The translations under genes were made by a program, and so were the position numbers. Below are positions 8,735 to 17,931 of a DNA stretch of 64,000 nucleotides, piece by piece; position 1 is the first letter of the stretch; each line of letters opens with the position of its first letter. The notes beneath the pieces were generated by a model that was not told where the DNA came from, made no database searches, and worked only from the letters and a program-made list of their open reading frames with translations. Origin of the DNA: Aureimonas sp. OT7 (GTDB taxonomy: Bacteria > Pseudomonadota > Alphaproteobacteria > Rhizobiales > Rhizobiaceae); NCBI RefSeq assembly GCF_014844055.1, contig NZ_CP062167.1:3323501-3387500 (forward strand), in the 5' to 3' direction.

Positions 8735-10336
8735 TCAGGACTTGAGCCACCAGCGCTCGCACAGACGCATGTTGTCCAGGGGCATCAATCCGCCGACTTC
8801 GCCGAAGCCGACACGGTCAGACACGGCGTCGCGCCAGCTGACGAAGGCAACGGTGATGACGTTCCCGTCGTCCCGCAGGATCTCCTGCATCTTTCCATAA
8901 TCGGCGCCGCGCTTTTCTTCGTCCGTTTCGGCCCTTGCCGCCTTGTGTAAGGCGTCGAACTCTGCATTCGACCAGCCGGAATTCCAGGGCGCACCGGTGA
9001 CGTAGCTTGTCGCGAAAAGCCAGTCGACCGTTGCCCGTCCGAAATAGTCCACGGCACAGAAGGGCTTCTTCCGCCAAACATTTTCCCAGTATCCATCCGC
9101 CGCCTCGCGGACGACGTTGATGTTGATGCCAGCCTGGGCCGCGTGTTCCTGGTACAGGGTCGCCGCCTCGATCGCGCCCGCAAAGGCGTTCTCGGCAACC
9201 GACAAGTCGATCTGGAGCGTATCGACGCCGGCCTTCGCCAGATGGTCTTTTGCCTTGGCGATGCTGAACTCTCGTGCCGGCAGGTCCCGGTGATATTTCT
9301 GGATGGACGCGACGGGGTTGTCGTTGCCGATCGCCCCCTCGCCCAGGAAGACCTTGTCGATCACGTCCTGTCGGTCGAGGGCGTATTTCAGCGCCAGCCG
9401 TACGTCGGGGTTGTCGAAAGGCGCAACGCGGGTGTCCATGTCGAAGGTAAAGTGCCGCAGGCTAGGCGTGCGCACGATGGCGAAATCGCCGGATCGCTCC
9501 ACCAATGACACGTTGCGAATGTCGAGGTCCTGGATGAAGTCGACCTCGCCCGTCAGAAGCGCATTCAGCCGGGCGGTCGCATCCGGAATATTGATGAACT
9601 CGACCTCGTCGAGATAGGGCTTTCCGTTCTTATGGTAGTTTGGATTGCGCTTCAGTCGCGTCGCGATGCCGGGTTCGAAGCTTTCTAGAAGGAACGCTCC
9701 CGTTCCGACACCCGATTCCATGTCGATGCCGCCGCCATCCAGGGCCGGGTAGATGGACAGGTGATAGTCCGACAGAAGGTAGGCAAGATCGGCATTCCCC
9801 TCGGTCAGAGTGATAACGACGGTCTCGGGCCCATCCGCATTGATGGTTTCGATCTGCTGGACGATCGCCCGTGCGCCAGACGTCGAATCCGGCTTCATGT
9901 GATGCAGGAGGGACTGGCGCACATCCTCTGCAACGAGGCTTTTGCCGTTATGGAAAACCACCCCCGGCCGCAGCTTGAAGCGCCAGATCTTCGCCCCGGA
10001 ATCCAGTTCCCAGCTTTCCGCGAGATCGCCTGCGACAGATCCGTCGGGCAATATTTCGACAAGGTTGTTGAAAACCCCGCCATTGAACGACGCGCCCGTC
10101 CAACTGGTCGACCAGGTACCGGGATCGAGGCTGTCGTTCTGCGAGGCATTGTGCAGGCCGAGCTTCATGAAACCGCCGGAGGCCGGCTCTTCGGCGCGCG
10201 CACCGAAAGGCAGCACGGGCAGTGCGCCAGCACCGACGATGGCAGCGCTGCGGATCATGAAATCGCGGCGCGACAATCGCCCACGGCGCACGTCGTCATG
10301 CAGTTTATCGATCTGGCGCCGATACGAGTCTGTCAT
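8735..10336 (-). CDS. ABC transporter substrate-binding protein, family 5 (second copy)
   Basis: 533-residue family 5 solute-binding protein, close paralogue of the one encoded just downstream. A twin-arginine signal (SRRDFMIRSAAIVG) is followed by a hydrophobic core. The start at 10336 is preferred over the upstream in-frame start at 10387 because it follows a GAGGGCAGG ribosome binding site and puts the Tat motif at a normal distance. It is the first gene of the transporter operon, divergent from the amidase gene; the shared control region holds a palindromic operator. Confidence 0.92.
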   Translation of the reverse strand: MTDSYRRQIDKLHDDVRRGRLSRRDFMIRSAAIVGAGALPVLPFGARAEEPASGGFMKLGLHNASQNDSLDPGTWSTSWTGASFNGGVFNNLVEILPDGSVAGDLAESWELDSGAKIWRFKLRPGVVFHNGKSLVAEDVRQSLLHHMKPDSTSGARAIVQQIETINADGPETVVITLTEGNADLAYLLSDYHLSIYPALDGGGIDMESGVGTGAFLLESFEPGIATRLKRNPNYHKNGKPYLDEVEFINIPDATARLNALLTGEVDFIQDLDIRNVSLVERSGDFAIVRTPSLRHFTFDMDTRVAPFDNPDVRLALKYALDRQDVIDKVFLGEGAIGNDNPVASIQKYHRDLPAREFSIAKAKDHLAKAGVDTLQIDLSVAENAFAGAIEAATLYQEHAAQAGININVVREAADGYWENVWRKKPFCAVDYFGRATVDWLFATSYVTGAPWNSGWSNAEFDALHKAARAETDEEKRGADYGKMQEILRDDGNVITVAFVSWRDAVSDRVGFGEVGGLMPLDNMRLCERWWLKS

Positions 10337-10456
10337 ATGCCTGCCCTCTCGAAGTCCGCTTGGATGATGGTCGTCAACCCCTGGCAAGCGTGCCCGACAT
10401 CCCGCCGAGCACCCCCTTGCAACGACAATACGCGGAAACGGAACCCTGTCAACAAA

Positions 10457-10476
10457 CTGATTGACCGATCAATCGA
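10457..10476. promoter_or_regulatory. Palindromic operator, site 2 of 3, in a divergent promoter
   Basis: CTGATTG-N6-CAATCGA between the binding-protein gene (leftward) and the amidase gene (rightward). On the minus strand TTGACA (10447-10452) directly follows the operator and, after a 16-base spacer, TATTGT can serve as -10. The TGTCAACA-NN-CTGATTG arrangement is repeated exactly at the third site (20929-20945). Confidence 0.6.
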
Positions 10477-10529
10477 GAAATGTTTACCGTGTGCTTCCTC
10501 CCCCTCTCCCAGGCAAGGATCCGGGCCCC

Positions 10530-11969
10530 ATGACCGACACGGCGCTCTGCTATCTTGGTGCAGTCGAATTGTTGCGCTTGTACCGCAAAAGGGAGGTCTC
10601 GCCGGTCGAGGTTGTCCAGGCTTGCCTGGACCGCGTGGAAGACACCCGCAACGATATCAACGCCGTCTGCTTTACCTATCCCGAAGAGGCGCTTGCCGCA
10701 GCCCGCCTGTCGGAGGAGCGCTATATGTCCGGCTCGGGCGCGGCGGGTCCACTCGATGGAGTTCCGCTCGCCCTCAAGGACGAGAATATGATGGCGGGCA
10801 AGGTGACGACCTATGGATCGCTTCTGTTCGCGGACCACGTGGCGGACGCGAGCGCACCTGTCGTCTCGCGGCTTCTGGATGCCGGATCGGTCGTTCATGC
10901 CCGCACGACTACGCCGGAATTCTCATGCACCCCGTTCTGTCACTCGCGCCAGTGGGGGATAACGCGCAATCCCTGGAACACCGCATTCACGCCCGGGGGC
11001 TCATCCGGCGGAGCTGGCGCAGCCCTGGCCGCTGGCCTGACGCCACTTGCCACCGGGTCGGACATCGGCGGGTCTATCCGCATTCCGGCCTCGGCTTGCG
11101 GCGTGGTCGGCTTCAAGCCGCCATACGGCCGGGTACCGGCGACACCGCCTTTCAATCTGGATCACTACAATCACCCTGGGCCGATGGCACGCAGCGTGGA
11201 AGACTGCATGCTGATGCAGAACGTATTGGCAGGCCCGCACCCGCAGGACATCACGACGCTGAAGCCCAAGCTCGAGTTGATCGCCGATCGCTCGGGGATC
11301 AAAGGCTGGAAGATCGCCTACTCGCTCGATTTCGGGTTCATGCAGATCGACCCGGAGGTCCGGGCCAACACGCTGCGCGCAATCGAGGTTCTGGCGTCTC
11401 TCGGCGCCACGGTCGAGGAAGTCGACCTTTCGTGGACATGGGATGTCTACGAGGCCGCCATGACCCATCACAAGGCGCTGTTCGGCGCCTGGCTCGCCGA
11501 GTATCTCGACGATCGCGAAGATGCCTTGTGCGCATACACGCGGCGCTTCGCACGCGCCTCCCTGAACGTCGGTACAATCGACTACCTCAACTCCCTTTCA
11601 GTCGAAGGTCGCATGTGGCAGCATTTCGGGCCGATGATGGAAGGGTTCGATCTCTTCATCTGCCCCACCCTTGCGGTGCCGGCCGTGGCCGCGGATTTCG
11701 ATATCGAAACGGATATCGTGATCAACGGGCAGGTTGTCGATTCACTCCTTGGCTGGACGATGGCGTGGCCGTTCAACATGCTGAGCCGCTGCCCTGTCCT
11801 GTCCGTACCTTCTGGGCGGGCGACCAGCGGCGTGCCGACCGGAATCCAGATCGTCGGACGCACCTTCGAGGACCAGTCCGTGTTTAACGCCGCGTTTGCT
11901 TACGAGGCTGCCATGGGCGGCTGGTTCCGCTCCAATGCCGACCGGCCATCCCTGCAGGGCGCAAATTGA
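10530..11969 (+). CDS. Amidase (amidase signature family)
   Basis: 479-residue amidase signature enzyme that hydrolyses a carboxamide to the acid and ammonia or amine. The Ser-cisSer-Lys triad can be placed: Lys in GVPLALKDEN, Ser in GSDIGGSIRIPA and nucleophile region in the glycine/serine loop TPGGSSGGAG. The start at 10530 follows AAGGAT and gives a normal N terminus; the in-frame codon at 10461 lies inside the operator. It opens a rightward operon with the acetylpolyamine-amidohydrolase-like gene, with which it nearly overlaps. Both hydrolyse C-N amide bonds, suggesting an amide or N-acyl amine as the imported substrate. Confidence 0.9.
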   Translation: MTDTALCYLGAVELLRLYRKREVSPVEVVQACLDRVEDTRNDINAVCFTYPEEALAAARLSEERYMSGSGAAGPLDGVPLALKDENMMAGKVTTYGSLLFADHVADASAPVVSRLLDAGSVVHARTTTPEFSCTPFCHSRQWGITRNPWNTAFTPGGSSGGAGAALAAGLTPLATGSDIGGSIRIPASACGVVGFKPPYGRVPATPPFNLDHYNHPGPMARSVEDCMLMQNVLAGPHPQDITTLKPKLELIADRSGIKGWKIAYSLDFGFMQIDPEVRANTLRAIEVLASLGATVEEVDLSWTWDVYEAAMTHHKALFGAWLAEYLDDREDALCAYTRRFARASLNVGTIDYLNSLSVEGRMWQHFGPMMEGFDLFICPTLAVPAVAADFDIETDIVINGQVVDSLLGWTMAWPFNMLSRCPVLSVPSGRATSGVPTGIQIVGRTFEDQSVFNAAFAYEAAMGGWFRSNADRPSLQGAN

Positions 11970-11971
11970 CG

Positions 11972-13027
11972 ATGATCACGATCTACGCCGAAGACCATGC
12001 CGCACAAAGCGTCGAAACAGAGTTCTACCGTGGACAATGGGTCGAAGCCTTCGAGACCCCACTGCGCGCCGAACGCATCAGGGCTGCGATAGAGCAATCC
12101 GGCCTGGGCCCGATCGTGCCTCCACGCGCGTTCGGCGCGGATGCGATCACGGCCGTGCATGATCCGGACATGGTCCGGTTTCTGGAGATCGCGTGGGATG
12201 CATGGACGCGCGAGTTCGGACCGACGCCGGCCTATCCGAATGTGTGGCCGCCGAGGCGCACGCGACAGATCGCAACCGCGCGGCCAGGCGCCGAACTCGG
12301 CCGATACGTGGTCGACATGAGCAGCCCCATACTGGCCGGAACGTGGACCGCGGCGCGGGCGGCTGTCGACTGTGCCCTGACGGGTGCACAGCATATCATG
12401 GATGGGGAAGCCTCGGCCTTCGCGCTGTGCCGTCCGCCGGGCCATCATGCCGGGCGCGACTACTTCGGCGGCTATTGCTTTCTCAACAACGCGGCCATCG
12501 CGGCCCAGTCTTTCCTGACGCAAGGCGCGCAGCGGGTCGCCGTGCTCGATATCGACTACCATCATGGCAACGGCACGCAGGATATCTTCTACGAACGCGC
12601 CGAAGTGCTGACGGCGTCCATCCATGCCGATCCCAGACAGGACTACCCCTATTACATCGGATTTGCAGACGAGACAGGCGAAGCCGCGGGTGCGGGGACA
12701 AATCTCAATCTTCCACTTCCATGGGGCACGGGCACCGAACGATGGCTCGAGGCACTCGATACGGCGCTGGCGCGCATCGGGCAGTTCTTGCCCCATGCCG
12801 TCGTCGTGTCGCTCGGGGTCGATACTTTCAAAGGCGATCCCATCTCGCGTTTCGAACTGGCGTCGGCGGATTACATCGAGATCGGCCGGCGCATCGCGGC
12901 GCTGGGCCTGCCGACCTTGTTCGTCATGGAAGGCGGCTATGCGACGGACGCCCTCGGCGTGAATGTCGTGAACCTTCTATCCGGCTTTGACCAGAGCCGG
13001 CCGCCTTCGGCCGCCGTGCGTATCTAA
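11972..13027 (+). CDS. Histone deacetylase-family acetylpolyamine amidohydrolase
   Basis: 351-residue zinc hydrolase of the class II HDAC-like family. The sequence tracks the Mycoplana acetylpolyamine amidohydrolase along its whole length: ..IYAEDH at the N terminus, CRPPGHHAG with the catalytic His pair, FGGYCFLNNAA, DIDYHHGNGTQDIFYER with the Asp/His zinc ligands, LGVDTFKGDPIS with the third Asp ligand and EGGYA with the transition-state Tyr. It would deacetylate acetylated polyamines or related amides. ATG 11972 aligns with the family N terminus; a TTG at 11966 overlapping the amidase stop (TTGA) is an alternative with better spaced AGGG. Its 3' end overlaps the convergent TetR gene by four bases. 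Confidence 0.9.
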   Translation: MITIYAEDHAAQSVETEFYRGQWVEAFETPLRAERIRAAIEQSGLGPIVPPRAFGADAITAVHDPDMVRFLEIAWDAWTREFGPTPAYPNVWPPRRTRQIATARPGAELGRYVVDMSSPILAGTWTAARAAVDCALTGAQHIMDGEASAFALCRPPGHHAGRDYFGGYCFLNNAAIAAQSFLTQGAQRVAVLDIDYHHGNGTQDIFYERAEVLTASIHADPRQDYPYYIGFADETGEAAGAGTNLNLPLPWGTGTERWLEALDTALARIGQFLPHAVVVSLGVDTFKGDPISRFELASADYIEIGRRIAALGLPTLFVMEGGYATDALGVNVVNLLSGFDQSRPPSAAVRI

Positions 13028-13686
13028 GCCTGGAAATCCTCGGGGAAGTAGGCTCGCATAAAGGCCAGGCATGCGTCGTGGCCGCGCTTCTGCCCTTCGG
13101 CCCAGGACAGGGGCAGAAGCAGGTTCTCGATCCACAGGCCGGAAATCATGGCGTTCAGCGACAGCGCCATGCGCTCCGCGTCAACGGTGATGCCGCGCAG
13201 CTCGGCGAGTGCCTTTACGTCGGCGATGACCGCGTTGTTATAGTGCGTGCGCAGTTCCCCGCAGCGTTTACGGAAGCTTGGAACGCGGGCCGCTTCCGCC
13301 CAGAATGCCAGCCAGAGGGCGATGGCGTCGGTGCCTGCGGCCTTGCGGCTGAAATCCGTATCGATCATGTGCCGGATGCGCTCAGCCGGCCCTCGCTCCG
13401 AACTGTTGAGCTTGGTCAGGTAGGATTCATACTCCGCGGCGCTGTAATCGAGCGCGGCGAATATGATGCCTTCCTTCGACTGGAAGTGGAATGCGACAAC
13501 GCCGTAAGAGCATTTCGCCTCCGCTGCGATGGAGTTTATCGTGACTCCGGTCAGTCCACGCTTCGAAATAACTTTGATGGCCGCCTTCAATAGCGAGCGT
13601 CGCCGGTCGATAACCTGGTCGTCGCGCGTTCGCGTCTTGCTCGAAGTAACGGTGCGCTGACGTTTCGGCTTTGTCTCGGTCATCAT
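13024..13686 (-). CDS. TetR-family transcriptional regulator
   Basis: About 220 residues. The N-terminal helix-turn-helix (residues ~25-75 with GVTINSIAAEAKCSYGVVAFHF) is typical of TetR, and the C-terminal half resembles the BetI-like ligand domain. A basic, Thr/Lys/Arg-rich tail precedes the HTH. Start codon is uncertain (13686, 13683 or 13716). It lies in the middle of the left half of the island and is the only TetR gene there, so it is the natural candidate to bind the three YTGAYTG-N6-CARTCAR palindromes. None of those sites lies directly at its own promoter. Confidence 0.88.
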   Translation of the reverse strand: MMTETKPKRQRTVTSSKTRTRDDQVIDRRRSLLKAAIKVISKRGLTGVTINSIAAEAKCSYGVVAFHFQSKEGIIFAALDYSAAEYESYLTKLNSSERGPAERIRHMIDTDFSRKAAGTDAIALWLAFWAEAARVPSFRKRCGELRTHYNNAVIADVKALAELRGITVDAERMALSLNAMISGLWIENLLLPLSWAEGQKRGHDACLAFMRAYFPEDFQA

Positions 13687-13755
13687 TTCTAACTTTATCC
13701 GGAGGGTCGCCGACACCTGAACTGGCTTATTGTAGGCGGCGACGCCTCGTCAAGT

Positions 13756-14613
13756 TCAGCCTTCCGGAAGGCCAAGCAAGCGTAGCGCATTGCCGCTGGT
13801 CCAAAGCCGGAAGGTTTCGTCATCCAGGCCGAGCTCCTGCAATTCCTGGAGCGCCTGGCCGATCGGCATCATGGGAAAGGCGGACCCGAAGATCATCTTC
13901 TCTCTCAGGATGGTTCGCCCATACTGCAGCAGGGCTTCGTACCCTGAATGCGGCTTGGACAGGAGCTTCGGGCGGACGGCCAGGACGCCGATGTAAAGGT
14001 TGGGATGGCGCCAGGCAACGCCGAGAAGCTCCTGCACCCATGGCCAGCCGGGGGGCGAGGCGACGGCGCGCAGTTGCGGAAAACGCACCATCACATTGTC
14101 GATATGCTCGGGCTTGCCGACACTCATCGGCGTCTGCGTGGAGAAGTTGATGCCGCAGTGAATATTGACCGGCACATCCAGCTCGACCGCCTTTTCATAC
14201 AGGGCGAACAGCCGTGGATCGTCCGGCGTCATCTTCAGCTCGAAACATTGGAGGTTCAGGCCACGCAGGCCCAGGTCGCGCACGGCGTGCTCGAACGTCG
14301 CAACCGCATCGTCCTGCCACGGGTCGACGCCGGCAAAGCCGATATAGCGCGGACCATGCTGGCGGACGAAACCCGCCACGCTCTCGTTGGAAATCTTGAA
14401 ACCGAAAGTCGTCGTCAGATCCCGGGCCTTCAACACGACATGCCGCGCATTGAGCCGATCGTAGGTTTCGAGCCAGCTCTTCAGGCCCTGCCCCTCGTCC
14501 GCCCCTGCCGATCGCGCCTCGCTGTTGGCGTAGACGCGCCTGTAATTCTGCAGGTGGGGTGCCGGTGGGTTGAAGTCCGGATGGGGCGGACGGCTGGAAA
14601 AATCGATCAACAT
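13756..14613 (-). CDS. Amidohydrolase_2-family protein with missing metal ligands
   Basis: 285-residue TIM-barrel protein of the amidohydrolase 2 / ACMS-decarboxylase family. Recognisable family segments are GFAGVDPWQDDAV, GLRGLNLQCFE, VNIHCGINFS and a C-terminal SGNALRLLGL. Odd: the N-terminal HxH pair is absent (MLIDFSSRPPHPDF), the usual A-H-x-G-x-PW segment reads VASPPGWPW, and the usual acidic residue in the FGSD-P motif is Ala (FGSAFPMMP). The barrel probably cannot hold the normal zinc. ATG 14613 is chosen because it follows GAAGG and lies four bases after the flavoprotein stop. First-in-pathway or non-hydrolytic role is unknown. Confidence 0.78.
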   Translation of the reverse strand: MLIDFSSRPPHPDFNPPAPHLQNYRRVYANSEARSAGADEGQGLKSWLETYDRLNARHVVLKARDLTTTFGFKISNESVAGFVRQHGPRYIGFAGVDPWQDDAVATFEHAVRDLGLRGLNLQCFELKMTPDDPRLFALYEKAVELDVPVNIHCGINFSTQTPMSVGKPEHIDNVMVRFPQLRAVASPPGWPWVQELLGVAWRHPNLYIGVLAVRPKLLSKPHSGYEALLQYGRTILREKMIFGSAFPMMPIGQALQELQELGLDDETFRLWTSGNALRLLGLPEG

Positions 14614-14617
14614 GCCT

Positions 14618-16213
14618 TCAGTTCCATTTGCGGCGATCTTCCAGAATGACCTTCGCGGCATTGTGGCCGGGCACGCCGGTCACCCCACCGCCCGGATGAA
14701 CGGAGGCGGAGGCCTGGTACAGCCACTGAACGGGGCTCCGATAATCGGCGAACCCGGCAGACGGTCGGCGGAAAAACTGCTGGTCGGCGCTGATTTCCCC
14801 ATGATGAACGTGTCCCTTGGGAAGATCGAAGACCCTTTCCATATCCAGCGGCGTCAGCACCTGCCGATGCAGGATTTTCTCTTCGATGTCGGGGTAGTAG
14901 GTCTTCAGCACCGCAAGCACGCGCAGCCAGAGTTCCTCCCGGCGTTCGTCCCATGTGCCGTGCGCCAGCGTGTACGGAGCATGGCCGCCAAAGACGTTCA
15001 TGACATGCTGCCCCGCAGGCGCAAGCGTCTCATCCACCAGGGTGGGTATCTTCACGATCAGGAATGGCTCACGCGCGATCTCACCGGCCTGCGCCTCGCG
15101 CCATGCCTGCTCCATCGTATCGACGGAGGGCGCGATCGTCATCTGGGGTACGATCCGCCCCTCGGTGTTGGTGCGGCCGAAGAGTGGCGCCTCCGGCAGC
15201 GCCGACAAGGCGAGGTTGACGCGGAACACCGTGCTTTCGCAGCGGATGTTTTCTATGTCCCGGTTGAAATCGTCCGGCAGCGTTGCCGGGTCGAGGAGCT
15301 TGGTGAAAACGGTGCGCGCCGTGGCATTGGCGATGACGATCCGCGAGCGGATCTCCTCGCCGGTTTCCAGGCGGACGCCGACGGCGCGACCATCTTCGAC
15401 CAGGATGCGCTCGATCGGACAGCCTGTTCGCACAACCATGCCGTAAGCCTCTCCCGAGCGGCGGATCGCTTCGGAGATGGCGCCCATGCCGCCCTTCATG
15501 AAGCCGGCCGGCCCGGCCGGGGTTGTGCCGTCACGGACGATGCCCCGGGCAAGCATGAATGCGGAACCGGGCGTTTTCAGACTGGCGTTTGCACCGCCAC
15601 CGCCGGCAAAGAAGCCGAGGACGAGTTTCACCTCGTCTGACGAGAACCAGCGGGACAGATAGTCCCATGCGCTGAGCGTCAGCAGATTGTAGATGTCGTA
15701 GAATTGCGGCCCGACCTTCCGGAAGCGCCAGACGAAACCTGCAAGCCGCTTCAGATCCGCCGGGCGGGAACTGGACGGATTGATCGGAATTTCCCAAAGA
15801 AGGCGCTGCATATGAGGGGCGAGCTTCTTCATGTGCGCGCGATAGGCTGCATAAGCCTCCCCGTCGACATTGGAAAAGCGCGCGATCTCCGCGGCGAAGC
15901 GGTCGGGGTCGTCCCACATGGTGAACGTCCTGTCCCCGGCCAGGGCAAAGACGATCGGCGCCGCCGGCAACACCTCGAACCCGTACTTCTGCAGTTCCAG
16001 ATCCAGAATGATCTTCGGCTGCAGCAGGCCTTGATAATAGGAGGCCGTGGAGGTTCGGAAGCCGGTTGCGAATTCCTCGGTAACGGCGGCGCCGCCCACC
16101 ATCTCCCGTCGCTCCAGAACGAGCACCTTGACCCCCGCACGCGCAAGATACGCGCCGCAGGTCAGGCCGTTGTGACCGCCTCCGACGATGATGGCGTCGT
16201 GTTCGGGGGTCAT
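14618..16213 (-). CDS. NAD(P)/FAD-dependent oxidoreductase, phytoene-desaturase/PYROXD2-like
   Basis: 531-residue flavoprotein of the amine oxidase / carotenoid desaturase superfamily. The N-terminal dinucleotide motif AIIVGGGHNGLTCGAYL and the following GG motif (EMVGGAAVTEE) bind FAD; a C-terminal ASVHPGGGVTGVPGHNAA segment closes the flavin site. The pattern matches PYROXD2-like proteins, which have no settled reaction. ATG 16213 follows GAAGGAG and overlaps the stop of the acyl-CoA ligase gene (ATGA). It lies in a leftward operon aminotransferase - aldehyde dehydrogenase - CoA ligase - flavoprotein - amidohydrolase, so it may desaturate or oxidise an intermediate of that route. Confidence 0.87.
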   Translation of the reverse strand: MTPEHDAIIVGGGHNGLTCGAYLARAGVKVLVLERREMVGGAAVTEEFATGFRTSTASYYQGLLQPKIILDLELQKYGFEVLPAAPIVFALAGDRTFTMWDDPDRFAAEIARFSNVDGEAYAAYRAHMKKLAPHMQRLLWEIPINPSSSRPADLKRLAGFVWRFRKVGPQFYDIYNLLTLSAWDYLSRWFSSDEVKLVLGFFAGGGGANASLKTPGSAFMLARGIVRDGTTPAGPAGFMKGGMGAISEAIRRSGEAYGMVVRTGCPIERILVEDGRAVGVRLETGEEIRSRIVIANATARTVFTKLLDPATLPDDFNRDIENIRCESTVFRVNLALSALPEAPLFGRTNTEGRIVPQMTIAPSVDTMEQAWREAQAGEIAREPFLIVKIPTLVDETLAPAGQHVMNVFGGHAPYTLAHGTWDERREELWLRVLAVLKTYYPDIEEKILHRQVLTPLDMERVFDLPKGHVHHGEISADQQFFRRPSAGFADYRSPVQWLYQASASVHPGGGVTGVPGHNAAKVILEDRRKWN

Positions 16214-17868
16214 GCCGACGCTCCTTCGATCCAGGTTCCGGAAACGCGATCGAACGACCCGACGCGCAGATCGGCCACATCCGCCGTGATCTTCGGCTTG
16301 GCGATCTTCAGGGAGGCGGTCCGTGGGAAATCGTCCACGAAAGCGTAGAAGCGCGGCACCTTGAAGGGCGCAAGGCCGGCCTGGGCCACGGCAATGACAT
16401 CGTCGATCACCTGCGCCCCGGGCGACCATCCCGCCTTGAGCTTCAGATAGGCCTTGACCTCCTGCCCCCTCAGCGCGTCCGGCACGCCCACGACGGCAAC
16501 CTCGGCAACGCCGGGCGCTGCGGCCAGCACGGTTTCCACCTCCCGTGCGGCGATATTTTCCGCCGACCGCCGGATCATATCCTTCTTGCGCCCGACGATC
16601 TGGTAGAAGCCGTCATCGGTCTGCCGGAACAGGTCTCCGGTCGAGAACCAGCCATCCTTCAGCGCCTCCGCCGTCGCTTCGGGATTGTTGTAGTACCCGA
16701 GCATGATGCCGGGTCCGCGAATCTGAAGTTCGCCGATCGCGCCGTGCTCCACCGGTTCACCGTCCTCGCCAACGATACGGCACTCGCGGAACGGGCAAGG
16801 CACGCCGCAGGACCCTGAGCCGACCTTGTCGCTCCGTTCCACCGGTACGAACATCGCCGGCCCGGTCTCGGTCATGCCGAAGGCCTCGCGCGCATTGAGG
16901 TCGAAGCGATCCTCGAGCTGTCGGTGCAGGTCTTTCGGGCAGCCGTATATGTTGGCCCGGACGACCCTGTTGTCCGCATCATGGTCCTGGGCGTGCATAC
17001 CGTGAAGAACCCAGGGGAGCAGACAGAACTCGATTTCATAGTCACGAAGCCAGGCCGAGAAACGGCTGGTCGATTGCCGGGCGGCGACGAACAGCGTGCC
17101 GCGCTGGAACAGCGTCATCAGCAGCAGCCATTGCGGATCCATGTAGAAGAACGGCGTCGACGCCAGCAGCCGACGATACCGGCGCCCATCGCGAAACGCG
17201 TTCACCTTGCCGGCCGAGATCCAGTAGCGTTGCGACAGCATGCAACCCTTCGGGAAACCGCTGGTCCCGGAAGTGAACTGGATGTTCAGCAGATCATAGG
17301 GCTCGACGGGCGCAGGCGGCACGAAGCTGTCGGCAGGCTCGGCGGCGAGCCGGGACCAGTCCAGAGCTTCGCCGCAATCGCCATCCCCGAAAACGATCAT
17401 GCGGCCGTCCAGGGGCGCTATCAGGGTCTCGGCGACGGCCTGCTCGACAACGCCGCGGGTGGCCTCGTGCGTTACGATCCATTCGGCATCGGCGAGGTTC
17501 ATCACATGCGCGACTTCTCGCGGCGTATAGGCCGGGTTGATCGGCAGCATGACGGCGCCGATCCGGCCAAGCGCCAACCAGGTCAGAGGGAAAGCCGGGA
17601 TGTTCGGCAGCATGACACCGACATGCGTGCCCTTGGTGACGCCCGACCGGACTAGCTGGGAGGCGAGACCGTTCACCTGTCGGCGCATCTGCGCGTAGGT
17701 GATCGTCTCGCCGCTGTCGAAGAAGTTCCACAGCTGACGATCGCCGGCCTCCGCGGCGGCATCGTCGATAAGCTCGCCGATATTGGCGGGCAGGCGTTCC
17801 TGTTCGATCCGGCGCCGGCGCTCCGCATATGGCATGACGGGTAGATTGAGGACTTCGTCCTTCCACAT
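16210..17868 (-). CDS. AMP-forming acyl-CoA synthetase (crotonobetaine/carnitine-CoA ligase-like)
   Basis: 552-residue adenylate-forming enzyme. Visible motifs: P-loop-like FTSGTSGFPKG (about 210), A5 region EAFGMTETGP, STGDLF and the hinge/C-terminal GRKKDMIRRSAENI, followed by a C-terminal Lys in SLKIAKPK that fits the adenylation lysine. It activates a carboxylic acid to its CoA thioester with ATP. Among this superfamily the layout resembles CaiC-type ligases. The gene sits between an aldehyde dehydrogenase (which would supply the acid) and, across the divergent promoter, thiolase and beta-oxidation genes (which would consume the CoA ester). Confidence 0.9.
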   Translation of the reverse strand: MWKDEVLNLPVMPYAERRRRIEQERLPANIGELIDDAAAEAGDRQLWNFFDSGETITYAQMRRQVNGLASQLVRSGVTKGTHVGVMLPNIPAFPLTWLALGRIGAVMLPINPAYTPREVAHVMNLADAEWIVTHEATRGVVEQAVAETLIAPLDGRMIVFGDGDCGEALDWSRLAAEPADSFVPPAPVEPYDLLNIQFTSGTSGFPKGCMLSQRYWISAGKVNAFRDGRRYRRLLASTPFFYMDPQWLLLMTLFQRGTLFVAARQSTSRFSAWLRDYEIEFCLLPWVLHGMHAQDHDADNRVVRANIYGCPKDLHRQLEDRFDLNAREAFGMTETGPAMFVPVERSDKVGSGSCGVPCPFRECRIVGEDGEPVEHGAIGELQIRGPGIMLGYYNNPEATAEALKDGWFSTGDLFRQTDDGFYQIVGRKKDMIRRSAENIAAREVETVLAAAPGVAEVAVVGVPDALRGQEVKAYLKLKAGWSPGAQVIDDVIAVAQAGLAPFKVPRFYAFVDDFPRTASLKIAKPKITADVADLRVGSFDRVSGTWIEGASA

Positions 17869-17931
17869 GCTCTGGCTCCGATGCTCGAGGTTAGACCTGG
17901 CGACGGCGTCGCGGACGCGTCAGAGTTCGTC

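Noticed and set aside
9761..11887. Very long plus-strand frame (708 codons) covering the binding-protein gene and amidase
   Set aside because: It is antisense to one real gene and out of frame with the other, is rich in Arg/Gly/Pro, and has no recognisable domain. Long shadow frames are expected at this GC content.
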